NCBI GenBank assembly: GCA_035236585.1 | Contig: CP141130.1 | Span: forward strand, 29,089,501 to 29,153,500 | Source: Warburgia ugandensis | Lineage: Eukaryota > Streptophyta > Magnoliopsida > Canellales > Canellaceae | Length of the DNA: 64,000 bases | Direction: 5' to 3' | Part shown: piece by piece, positions 22,287-33,129 of the stretch | How the letters are laid out: each line of letters opens with the position of its first letter | Position numbering within the stretch: position 1 is the first letter of the stretch | Translations under genes and position numbers: made by a program | Notes under the pieces: model-generated | Told to the model about the DNA's origin: nothing | The model's database searches: none | The model's input: the letters and a program-made list of their open reading frames with translations, nothing else

Positions 22287-24096
22287 TGTTCATTGTTTAC
22301 CGCAAGTGCATGGGCTATTGTAGTACAGCTCATGTAAGTATGGGTCAATCCAACAGGACTCAACTTAAGAAATTGGAATTTAAATAAAATTTATTTTTCC
22401 ACAAATTAACAAAAATTATAAGAACTTGAATAACAATGAACTAGAAACTTAGATCTATTGAATTAATGAAAAAGACAAAATCCTAAATTTAAAAGACAGA
22501 AAATTAAACAAAATATCAATTAAAATTCTCTTCCCTAGATTGATAATAGCAAAATTCTTCATTTCTAGCCATATCCAAGTCGATCAACCTACATCAATCC
22601 ATCTCTCAGGTCTTTGATTACAGATTTAATGGCTGAATTATGTTGATCTTATAAAAATCTAATGGTTCAGACTAAGGAGAGGATTTGAGATTTTGGATGG
22701 CTTAGAATTCTTTTTTTTAAAGATCACCCATAACATTCTCTAACGTGTTACGCATTAGATCCTATTTATAGATTTTCTTAATTTTTTTCAAATTAAAATA
22801 CTAAAACAACACCGCTTACTACGTCTGCAAGTGAGAGTGTTACTAGAAAAGTAGTGGATAATTGAGACAGTCATGTGAGTCTGCGTGCATGTGACACTAG
22901 CTAAGCAATTATCTTATCTCTGTTCACAATCCATGATTAATTCAGTCTCTGTCGACAATCCACAAACAGTCATAACCCATGGAGATTTCACTAACTTCGG
23001 CCATTGATTTATTCTACTTTCTGATAGAATTTTTCAATGAAACTTGGTATCTAGAAAAATTTGATGTCAATAAATTCAATTGTATAGTTAGATTTCAAAT
23101 CAAGATAACAGAAATTAAGATATTCAATCACAAATATAGCCTATTGAACAACTTGCACAACAGTACCTTTTAGGATAATTAAACAAATCTTACCATTAAA
23201 TCTCAAAAAAATTTGTACAAAAATCTTTCTAAATCAAATAAAAATATAAGCAAAGGATTAAATCAATGAAAAACACATCAAGTAAACTAAACTAAATCTG
23301 CAAAACTTTATGTAACTCACTGTTACTATTCATGCTAACAGTAACAAGTAGCTATCTTTAATCAAATCAAATTACAAGATTTGTAATGAAAATTGAAAAT
23401 CAAACACCTGGGTCTTCTTCTACTTGATGTTTTCTATCAAATGACCTAAATTATAGAGATTTTTATAAAGTATCAAAGCAGAAATTGACATGCAAAGTAC
23501 CCTTATTTACCAACCTGCGCGTGCATTGTTCATCTTCTTCAACCTCCATTTTTCTTCAAATTTTCAAGCTTTTTTTTAATTTTTAATCTAGTATTTAGAT
23601 GATGAGAAGTCAATTTGAAATTAATTTTTAGCAATTTCCTTCTCCATTCTCTTTCCTTTTCATTTTCCATCATTAAATATAAAATCCCTTAGCATTCTCA
23701 ATTTTCTTGTGCTCCTAGTTTGGATTTGATGCTTGAGGATTGAATTAGATTCCTTGCTTCTTGCTTTTGATTTAGATAATCTAGATTAATCTAAGCCATC
23801 CATTTTAATCTAAGTTTGATCAGAGATCTAGGATGTTGTTTGGCTAGATCTAACTACATGGATCTTGATCTACAACCTATAAAACAAAGAAAACAACCTA
23901 ATTAGTACTATACAATATTCAATTTACACATAATTACCTCGGACGATCATCTAACCTTTAAAATTTACCAAATTAAGGTTCGATTATAAAAATTTCAAAT
24001 GATATATTTTTCATGTAAAATTTTCAATAAGATCTTAAAAATATATCAAATGTCATGATAAATGAGGGCAATTTATGCAATAATGGACTCTTAATA
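22287..24096 (-). mobile_element. Solo LTR (Ty3/gypsy type) in CACTA B transposase
   Basis: Element A has no such sequence at this point in its transposase gene. Read on the minus strand the insert begins TATTAAGAGTCCATTATTGC and ends CCCATGCACTTGCGGTAAAC then AATGAACA. The end strongly resembles the other gypsy LTR ends in this window (GGGATCAACCCGTACTTGC and CCGTGCACTTGC at 62810-62860). CTACA (22282-22286) and GTACA (24097-24101) flank it, a 5-bp duplication with one mismatch. There is no gag or pol, so it is a solo LTR left by recombination between LTRs. Length 1.8 kb. Confidence 0.75.
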
Positions 24097-26413
24097 GTAC
24101 AACTGCACTTATGTTTCAAGTTGAATTTTATGACTTCTAGGATGACCTTGAAATATTTCATACTAGGTTAGAGGAAGCTAATGAGCCATTGTACCCGAGT
24201 GTAAATATTATACCAAGTTGTCTGTAGTGGTAGAACCTTACAATGTAAAATCTGGATTTAGTTTTTTAGATCAAGGTTTTCTAGAAGTCTTGTAAGTAGT
24301 AGGTAAGATGCTACCGAATGATAATAAATTGGTAAGGTCTACATGGGATATAAAGAAAACATTGGCTGCATTAGGGTTGAAGTATAAGAACATATATGTG
24401 TGTCCTAATGATTGCATCTTATATGGAAGGGGCATAAGGATAAAATTACATGCTCAACTTGTAGATAGTAAAGAAGGAAGTTAAAGAAGAATTCAGTTAA
24501 GATAGTAACAGATGTTCCTACAAATGTCCTATGATATTTCCCCCTATTCTAAGGTCAAAAGAATATTTTGTATTATAGAAATAACAAATAAACTAGTATG
24601 GCATGTGAGGAGAGAGTAGGTAATGGCTTTTTACGCCATCCAATAGATAACCTAGCATGGAAGCTCATAGACTTTATATAGCTGAATTTTGAACAAGAAT
24701 TTAAAAACCTACAACTTGTATAACCCACATATGGGATTAATCCTCATGGTTCCATGAGCAATAGGTATAATTATTGGACTATTATATTGGTTTGTTACAT
24801 CCTCCTACTGCTTCTATCGTGATGAGGAAGTTCATGATGTTAAATATGCTACTATCAGGTCTAAAGCAATCAAGGAACCACATTGGCATGTAATTGCCTC
24901 TCTTGATTGATGATCTTGAGATGTTATGGGATATAGGTGTTAAAATTTAAGATGCATACAAGTAAGAGTCACTCATCTTAAAGGCTACACTATTGTGGAT
25001 AATAAGTGACTTTTTTGTGCATGGTAATTTGTTTGGATCACATTGAAGGAATACAATGCTTGTCCTATCTATAGTGACCAAACATATACCATAAGACTTA
25101 TACATGGCAGGAAAAAGACATTCCTTGGCCATAGATGGTTGGGTAGAGACCATCCATACCATTTTAAGATGGGAGAATTTAACAGTAATGTAGAGACAAG
25201 GACACCTTCAAAGATGTTGACCAGATGACAAGTTTTGGTGAAGGTTGAAAACCTTAATGTCTTATAGGGAAATAAGAAAGCAAGTAAACATACAGATGAA
25301 AGCAACTCTAAAATTTGTTGGAAGAAGAAGTCAATATGTTTTTAGCTTGCACACTCGAAATCACTACATCTGCGTCATGTGCTTGATGTCATGCAAATTG
25401 AGAAGAATGTGTACAAAATCTTGGTTGGTACCTTGCTTGGTATCCAAGGAAAAACAAAGGATGGACTTGTAGCTCCAATGGATCTTATGAAGATGGGTTT
25501 AAATAGAAGGTTACATCAATAGGATAGGGGCAATGAAGGAACATACCCACGTAAAGCAAATTATACACTCGATAGTGAGGAGAGAAGAATAGTGTGTAAA
25601 ACGCTATCCAAGCTCAAAGTCATAGATGACTACTCTTCAAACTGAGAAGCATTGTTTCAATGGAAGAGTAGAAAGTATTAGGAATGAAGTCCCCTAGTTG
25701 CCATGCATTAATGCAAATACTCTTGCTTGTAGCAATACATTGGTTCTATATGATAAAGTTAAAATATCTATTACAAAATTCTGCTACTTCTTCAATGATT
25801 TATGCAAGAAGGTAGTGGATGTTTCAAAATTATATGAAATCTAAATAAATCTAGCAAAAAATTTATGTGAGCTTGAGACAATATTTCCACTATCTTTCTT
25901 TGACAACATGGTATGATTAACAATGCACATCATTAATGAGGTCAGAGTCCATAGGCCGATCTACTTGTGATGGATGTACCCATTTGAGAAGTACATGAAA
26001 TTTTTATAAGGGTAGTACTAATCACAACCGATAGAGGGGTGTACAGTTGAGTGTTATATTATATAGGAGTTAGTAGAGTTTTACACAGAGTACACATCAG
26101 GAGTGGATGCTATTGGAATCCTAAGAAAGAAACAATCAGTTGAATTTTATGGTCTTAATATTAGCAAACCTCTATTGGCTAGTGATGTATCAATTGTTGA
26201 ATATAAAGAATGGGACCAAGCACACCTTTATGTGTTGTCAAAGTTGATGAAGTCTTGCCATATGTTGAGCAAGTTGATCATGCACGTTGTAAAATTTAAT
26301 TATTAATGGTTAGATTTTCTTTGATATCTTCATTAATTTTTTTATGTATGTATAGTGAGCATGTGGATGTCCTGAAAGCAAGTAATCAAAGTTGCATTAT
26401 AATTGCTCAATTT

Positions 26414-28568
26414 TGTATAAAAAGTACCCAATTAGTAGCCCATTTATTATAACTTTTAGTCAAAATTTTGTAACATTTATAATCTAATGATTCAAAAATT
26501 TCATATTTTGTAGGTTTAGAAGCTAATCCAGAGTAAGTATGTGAATCATCATAATTTTCTAGGATTTACTTAGGTTTTTTTACTCTTTTGTAGGAGTTAA
26601 TAAGATGATCCAGCAACCTATATCGCCCTTCGAAGATGATCTGTGCTTTTCTACCACCTTTACATGGGATCCATTCAAACCACTTAGCCGTTAAGGCCAT
26701 GAAAAAGGGTGATAATCTATACAAGCTACTCAAGGCTTGAAGCCAACCATTAAAGCCACTTAAGTTACCAAGGAATGAGCCATCAAAGTGAGCCATCAAG
26801 CCAAGGATGAGTGCCACATGAAGCCACACAATTAGAGCACCAATTCAAGCATATTACTATGTTAAAAAGTGTGACTTTTAAAAAGAATTGAGAGAGAGTT
26901 GTAAAAGGTGTGATGATCATGCATTAAGGGACCCACCATGAAAGAAAACTCCACATTCCTAATCCATTTCCCACCCCTTAATCCATTCTCCATCCTAGGG
27001 TTACATGAAATTTACATCAAGGAGGGAGACACCTTCTCAAAAAGTGGCCCCTCCCCCTTGTTGAAGTGATTAAAGTCATGTAATTTAATAAGATGGAAAC
27101 CCTAAATCTAAGTCAATTCAAATCCATCCAAACCTTAGATCTTAGAATTTTCCACCACTTCATTCTCCATCTCTTCCTCTCATCTCAACTTCAATTAAGA
27201 GGGTGCAGGGCCACTTTTCCTTCATGGAAAAGGATGCCTCCCCCTATTCTAATTTGGAGACCAGCCATCTCATGCTTATTTCTCTCCCTTATGTGATCTT
27301 CAATGGCATCATTCCTTCCTAAATTTAGGTTAGTAACTTAGTTGTTTTGCTTTAGTTTCATTGCTCTTACTTTTGATTGTTTTGTTCCTTAAAGCCCATG
27401 CTATCTTTCCAGCCCTCAAGCCTTTTCTTTTTTACTTCAATTATATAGCTTTTATTTGTTATTCAATGATGATCAAAGTTAGTTATTCACTGGTAGTAAC
27501 AGCCAAGACAATATCTAGCTTAAATCCTTGATTTCCCCACTTGAATTCCATATTTTCTACTGTCTTTTTCCCTTAGTTTGGGGCATTTTTTCCTTAGTTA
27601 CTTCACCCAGTTAGCCTTCTTTTCTCTAAAATTCATTTTTGGTTTTTATTTCTATGTCATGATACTTTATTTTTTGAGAATTATATTGCATTATTTCTAT
27701 TGTTTATATAAGGTTACATGCTTAAGAATTAGATGCAATTTTAGCAATAGAACATGTATTATGCACATAATTTTGTTGTAATTTGGGAGTGAATCAATAA
27801 ATTTTTGTGGAAATTATTGTTATGGAATGTTTCTTTCAACAAATTAATTTAGATTTGGGTTTTTTTCTTGCATAAAATTTGTGGTTTCAATTGCTTTCTT
27901 ATACTTGAATTGTTTGATGTTCTTAAGTAGTTGAAATATGGAAATTTTCTCCCCTTAACTTTGTGCTTTGGTTCCAACCATCTAAACATCTTACTTGCTT
28001 AATCCTTAGGCATCTATTTAGATTTTTATGTTTTTTATTAGATACATTAATTAATTATCGTGATAGTTAGCTTTAGATTCATCAATTATGGTCACTTTTG
28101 CACCTTAGAACCATTCGTAAAATCCATGGATCATGTGCTTGGTACTAGGTCACTTTTATTTTTAGTTTTTATTTAGTTTTAGCAGTATTTAATTTTCCTG
28201 AATTGGTTTTAGAAAGTTCTATTTTAAGTAAGTTTCTAATTCTAGTTTCAGAAAGTGTTAATTTAGAAAAGTGTCATTTTTAGTAGTTTCCTTTAGTTTA
28301 AGTTTCTTAATTTGATTCATGCTAATTTAGCATTATTTTAATTTATTTTCTTGCAATTTAGTTAGGTTAGTGTTTAATTTCATTGTTTAGTTTCTAATTC
28401 CATGCGTGTTACCTTCTTAGTTTGTTTTAGTGTCCTAGTTTAATCACAACTTTTTCTCATTGGATAAAGTTAATTGATCTAAATAGAATCCAATCCATTA
28501 TAAATCTATGAGATTCCTCATGGGATCGCTTGTGTCAAAATACTATATTGATTCATGCGCTTGCGAGT
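26414..28568 (+). mobile_element. Solo LTR (Ty3/gypsy type) in CACTA B transposase
   Basis: Inserted between the DUF4218 and DUF4216 parts of the transposase, where A is continuous. It starts TGTATAAAAAGTACCCAATT and ends CATGCGCTTGCGAGT. AATTT is present on both sides (26409-26413 and 28569-28573). The body has the pyrimidine-rich, AT-rich character and the CATGGGATCGCTTGTGTC-type end typical of these LTRs. The frames 26566-26829, 27093-27296 and 27578-27781 lie in it and are not genes. Length 2.15 kb. Confidence 0.72.
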
Positions 28569-29286
28569 AATTTTAAAGCTACATATTACCAAAGAAACAT
28601 AAGTGGCTGCAATTTGAGCATTGTCACACGTTTAATACTTGGCTCCATCAAAAACTAAAATGAATGAATTCACACTTCTAATAAATTTCACTATGTATAT
28701 GTAATATATACTTACTTGCAATAATCATATCCTACTTAATATCTGTATACATAGGTTTAAGATTAGTGAAAAGTTATAGCAATGGTATATTCAAATCCAT
28801 GGGCTGGATGGCAATGAGACCATGGCCAAAAATAATAAAATATGATGGATATGCCATCAATGGTTGTCGCTTTTACACAAAAGATCATAATAACTCAAGA
28901 GTGTAGTAGAATAGCTTGGTTCACTTAGTTTCCAATGCTACATTCTTTTTCAGTTCAAAGGATAATAAGCCAATAGTGGCAAATGATACTTATGACAGTG
29001 TTATAAGAGAGATATGGGCCTTGGATTGTACTTGCAGAATTGTGGTTATATTTAAGTGCGACTAGGTGGAACACAACAAAGATAGCATCGAAACTGATGC
29101 CTTTGGATTGACATTGATTGACCTCAACAAGATTAGTTATAAAAATGATCAGTTTATTTTGACATCTCAAGTAAAACAAGTACTTTATGTGCAAGATAGA
29201 TGTTATAAGAGATGGTCAACTATTTTGTCATCTGGTGTGAGGGATTTTTATGATGAAGATGACCTAAGTGATGTTGCAATTGATTA

Positions 29287-29680
29287 ATCTTGTATTGGCA
29301 AAACAATTCCATAATCTATGTAGTTGGTGAGAATGAGGATTATGTGCATGATAATGGTGAGGGTACATAGGTTGAAAACAATATATGAGCAGGCCATATG
29401 GATTGTATTAGTAAGATGAAATAATTCTAGATTAACTCTTTTATCATGTACTATATGAATTGTATTAGTGAGTTGTAATACTATCTAACATTTGATATAT
29501 ATATATATATATATATTATTTAATAAAAAGATGATAAATCAGAAGTTATTTGAAAAATCACTTCTTTTGCATATTCTTTTGTTTATTACACACATAATGT
29601 GTGATTTAACATTGACTTATATGAAACATTATTTGGAGCCAAGTTTATTAATGAATTTAAAGTAAAAAATTAAGTTTAAG
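29287..29680. other. 3' region of CACTA B transposase
   Basis: Contains an (AT)n run at 29495-29516 and a block (29520-29650) repeated imperfectly at 29760-29890; both resemble inverted 16140-16260 of A. No frame of interest. Confidence 0.6.
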
Positions 29681-29985
29681 AAGGACTTCTAAAGTCGTTT
29701 TCAAAAAACAACTTTAAAAGTCCTAACTTTCGAAGTTGTTTTCAAGATCTAAATTTAAAAGTCCCAACTTCTTTTACATATTGTTGTGTTTATTATACAT
29801 AGAATGCATGATTCAATAGTGATTTGTATGAAACACTATTTGGTGCCGGGTTAATTAGTGAATGTAAAGTAAGGAAAAAATTTAGTTTAAGCAGAACTTG
29901 TAAAGTAGTTTTTGAAAAATGATTTTAAAAGTCTCAGCCTTTAAAGTCATTTTCAGCAAACAACTTTACAAGTCCATTTTCATCT
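29680..29985. repeat. Internal TTTAAAGTC array of CACTA B, first block
   Basis: Units such as GACTTCTAAAGTCGTTTTC and CAACTTTAAAAGTCC, interrupted by the 130-bp duplicated block noted for the preceding region. Same motif as the element ends. Confidence 0.78.
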
Positions 29986-29989
29986 ATAA

Positions 29990-30560
29990 AAAGGCTGAAG
30001 TCATCTCATTTCCCCCCCTCTATTCCCTATCTACGTTCTTCATCTTACGGGCTGCTTGACATCCTCCTCCTTTGGTTCTTTTGTCTCTCTCTTCCCTGTT
30101 CCCCTTCTTATCTTTCATTTTGGATATTTTGAATGTTTATGGTATGAAAAATATGATAAAGATACTACAAACTCTTGTTATCATCCATGACTTTCTTGTT
30201 ACTAACTCTCTATTTGCATTTTGAAGATGAAATGGGTTTTGTCATTGCATATGATAGGGTTAAGAAGTTGGTTAGATCATCATGATTCTTGTAAAAAGTG
30301 GACGATTTCATTGCAAGTAATAATTGCTTCTCTCTCCAATCCTCACTATTGGAGAAAATTAGAACATTATGCTTGTGGTTCTCATCCAAATTTTGGGTTT
30401 GATGGTGAGAAATGGTTCCATCACATTAGTCAAAGAAGTTGGAATTTGAAGCTTTACCATCTCTCTCCTTGTTAGAGATGATGTGAGCTAAATACTAAGA
30501 TGTCAGATCTTGATGAAATAGTTTTAGATTAGCTCTTTGATCATGTGCTATCTTGTATTA
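29990..30560 (+). other. Conserved middle block, possible third small gene (copy B)
   Basis: The best open copy of the block also found in A and D. An upstream part (30010-30150) contains TTTTGGATATTTTGAATG and ATGAAAAATATGATAAAG. A 3' splice-like TTTGCATTTTGAAG at 30212 is followed by an open frame, 30221-30475, of 84 codons: KWVLSLHMIGLRSWLDHHDS at its start and NPHYWRKLEHYACGSHPNFG in the middle. Downstream, DLDEIVLD and TAG end the block in another phase. No known domain is recognised. The block is conserved in three copies while the surrounding sequence is not obviously better conserved than junk, so it could equally be a regulatory leader of the second gene. Confidence 0.4.
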
Positions 30561-30662
30561 ATAAAATGTAATAATATGTAACATTTGACATATGTAATAA
30601 AAGGATAATAAATGAGGAGTCATTGAAAAAATACTTGGATTTACTTGTTCTTGTGTTTGTTT

Positions 30663-30756
30663 ATACATACATACATACATACATACATACATACATACAT
30701 ACATACATACATACATACATACATACATACATACATACATACATACATACATACAT
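30663..30756. repeat. (TACA)n microsatellite
   Basis: About 23 uninterrupted copies of the tetranucleotide, followed by a short (TG)n run. Absent from the equivalent position in A and D. Confidence 0.97.
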
Positions 30757-30879
30757 GTGTGTGTGTGTGTAAAATGTGTCAATCAATGTAGAATTTCATG
30801 AAAAATTGGTATCATTATGATTAAGGGATTGTAATATAAAAAGAATATTTAAAGTGAAAAAATATATAAATATAGAAAT

Positions 30880-31155
30880 AATTTTGAAGTTTAAAAAATG
30901 ACTTTAATGGTAGTTTTAAAGTAATTTTGAAGAAAACAACTTTAAAACCAGTACTTTTAAAGTCATTTGAAAAAATGACTTTAAAAGTGGTATTTTTTAA
31001 AGTTGTTCTTTTCAAATAACTTTAAAAAAAAGTTTTAAAGTAAAGTCATTTTTTTAAACAACTTTAAAATGGTGGTTTTTATATCATTTTTTTTCACAAT
31101 GACTTTAAAAACTTTGACCTTTAAAGTCATTTGAAAAAGAACAACTTTAAAAGTG
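30880..31155. repeat. Internal TTTAAAGTC array of CACTA B, second block
   Basis: Dense alternation of ACTTTAAAA and TTTTAAAGT units, the most regular copy of the internal arrays. It is followed at 31230-31300 by GTGCCCCATCAAAAAATTTG, matching the inverted sequence at 14660-14700 of A. Confidence 0.82.
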
Positions 31156-31289
31156 TAAGTATATATGATTAAAATATATGTTTATCCCACAATTTGCCTT
31201 CCAATCTTTGTCATATACAGTTTCCCACGTAGTCTTTCGTCAACCAATGTTGTGCCCCATCAAAAAATTTGTGCTTCTTCGCTTGTGTA

Positions 31290-31550
31290 AGGTACATCCT
31301 CCCCTCCTTGCCTCTCTCCCTTTTTGCCCTACTAGTGACAATAGATCCTCCTCTGCCCTTCTTCTCCCTCCCTTCCCCCTTGTTAGCAATGACCGACACC
31401 CCCCCTTCCTCCTCCCTAGTGAGATGATTGACTGCCGCCCGGCCCACCCGACACCCCCCCCCAACCCCCCAATGCTAGCAAAGACCAAAATGCACCCCCC
31501 CTTCCCTCCTTTTGATGGCCCAGACAATCCTCTCTCTCTCTCTCTTGATT
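31290..31550. repeat. CT-rich minisatellite of CACTA B
   Basis: Imperfect repeats of CCTCCCTTCCCCCTTG-like units separated by short variable sequence with ATGACCG or ATGATTG. Inverted counterpart of 14271-14660. The open frames through it on both strands are compositional artefacts. Confidence 0.65.
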
Positions 31551-31659
31551 TCTTGTATATGCTATTTTACATTGATCAATCTCACAAAGAATCAATGTTT
31601 GAAATGATTCTTTTCATTTGTTATGTTTTTAAAATTTATCTATAATTCTTGTAATGGTA

Positions 31660-32910
31660 TGTGTAAGGGGTTTAGGAAAGTGCTAAATCTAAGAATTGAT
31701 CATGCATTTAGTTCCTATGCATGAAAACTACATTGATGGTGCGTGCTCTATCTAAATACCAACATGTATGCTTGTAATTTAGGAAAGTACGAAAACAAAA
31801 TTGATCATGCATTTTGTTTCTCAAATTTTCCTATGATGTATATAAAGAAAGATGGAAAGTTAACAAAAGCTTTAAAAAAGAAGGTCTAGCATCTATTTGG
31901 GAGATTCTAAAATTAGAAACTACCATAACTAAATTAGGAAAGTTCTAAAACAAGGAAAAGTAAAATGATGAAGACATTTCATACTAGATAGGACAATGAT
32001 CTATGATGCTTATTATGCTATAATAAGCATGTAGAATACATGCAAACCTAGTACCATGCATGCAAACCTAAAATTAGAAACTATCTTAAAATAAAAACTG
32101 CCATGCAATTAACAAAAAATGATTAACTAATACTAGGCTATAGACCAAATGTATGATGGTTGAAAGAACTAAACAGAAAAAAGCTTCCCAAACTTTGGTT
32201 AAGCTGTTAATTAAGTGTCAAGTGGTTTAGTGTTATAACATTGTTTACAAAAAAAAGTTAGATCCATGAAATTTCCATCTTGAATTGGAAAGGAGCATGT
32301 TAGTAATGGCTTATACTTGAGATTAAAAATAGAAAGTACCATGCTTCTAATTTAAGAAAGTGCTAAATCTAAGAATTAGTCACTAATTTAGTTCCTAAAG
32401 TGGTCCTAGACGTATGTAAAGAAAGATAGAAATTTAACAACAACATTAAAAAGAAAGAATCTAAGATGTATTTGTGAGATTCTAAAATTAAAAAATAGCT
32501 TACTTCTAAATTAGGAAAGTTCTAAAACAGGCAAAAGTAAAATAATGAAGACATTCTAGACTAAGACAATGATGTATGATGCTTACTATGATCGAACCAA
32601 ATTGTAGAATGCATGCAAACCTAAAAATAGAAACTATATAAAAATAGAAACTACCATGCAAGTTAGGAAAGTTCCAAAAATATAAAACTTAATAATGATT
32701 GGATCCTAAGCTATGGACTAAGAGTACAATGCTTGAAAGAACTAATTAAACATGCAAAAGGTTCACATGCTTTGTTTAAGTTGTTGATTAAGTGTCAAGT
32801 GGTTCAATGTTATCACATTGTTTAGAGAAAGAAGTTAGATTCATGAAATTTTCATCTTGCATTGGAAAGGAGCATGTTAATAATGGCTTATACCTATTTG
32901 TTTACGTCAA
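31660..32910. repeat. Two-copy tandem repeat of about 0.58-0.68 kb in CACTA B
   Basis: AAGTGTCAAGTGGTT recurs 578 bp apart (32213 and 32791), TGGAAAGGAGCATGTTA 577 bp apart (about 32289 and 32866), while TGCTAAATCTAAGAATT recurs 680 bp apart (31681 and 32361), so the first copy carries about 100 bp extra. No open frame. It holds the position occupied in A by the 81-bp satellite, between middle block and second gene. Confidence 0.85.
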
Positions 32911-33129
32911 GCAATAATAACTTATTGTTATGGAATATTTTAGTTTCTTTATATATATATTTGTTAGATTAGAAAATCAAAGTCAATAGTAAATGTCTAT
33001 GTCATGTAATGACATCGTTGCACTCAGAAAAGCAAGTTTCTTATGTTTTCATCTACTTTTGTTTTCTTTAAATGCATTACATAGCCCATTTGATTTTATT
33101 GTTTTATATCATTATGTTCTTGTTTGCAG

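Larger units (their letters stand above)
21990..29286 (+). pseudogene. TNP2-like CACTA transposase, copy B (split by two LTRs)
   Basis: Transpos_assoc remnants at 22000-22230 (CPSVKCGDLKKLTIG, KEHFCFN). After the first LTR, TNP2 N-terminal sequence resumes at 24102 with ALGLKYKNIYVCPNDCILYG (24370-24425). Transposase_21 remnants follow (FLRHPIDNLAWKL at 24630, YGINPHGSMSNRYNYW at 24730). GHRWLGRDHPYHFK (25127) and LRHVLDVMQIEKNVYKILVG (25370-25430) come next, then DUF4218 pieces at 25920-26305 ending ADSVSIVEYKEWDQAH-like sequence (26190). After the second LTR, DUF4216 at 29000-29286 reads ECTCRIVVIF-like text, then YKNDQFILTSQVKQVLYVQD and RWSTIL, and ends at TAA 29286. Stops and frameshifts are frequent. 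It mirrors copy A, and the two together delimit each other's insertions. Confidence 0.8.

Noticed and set aside
30558-30782. Minus-strand frame with Cys-Met-Tyr-Val repeats
   Set aside because: It is a translation of the (TACA)n microsatellite.
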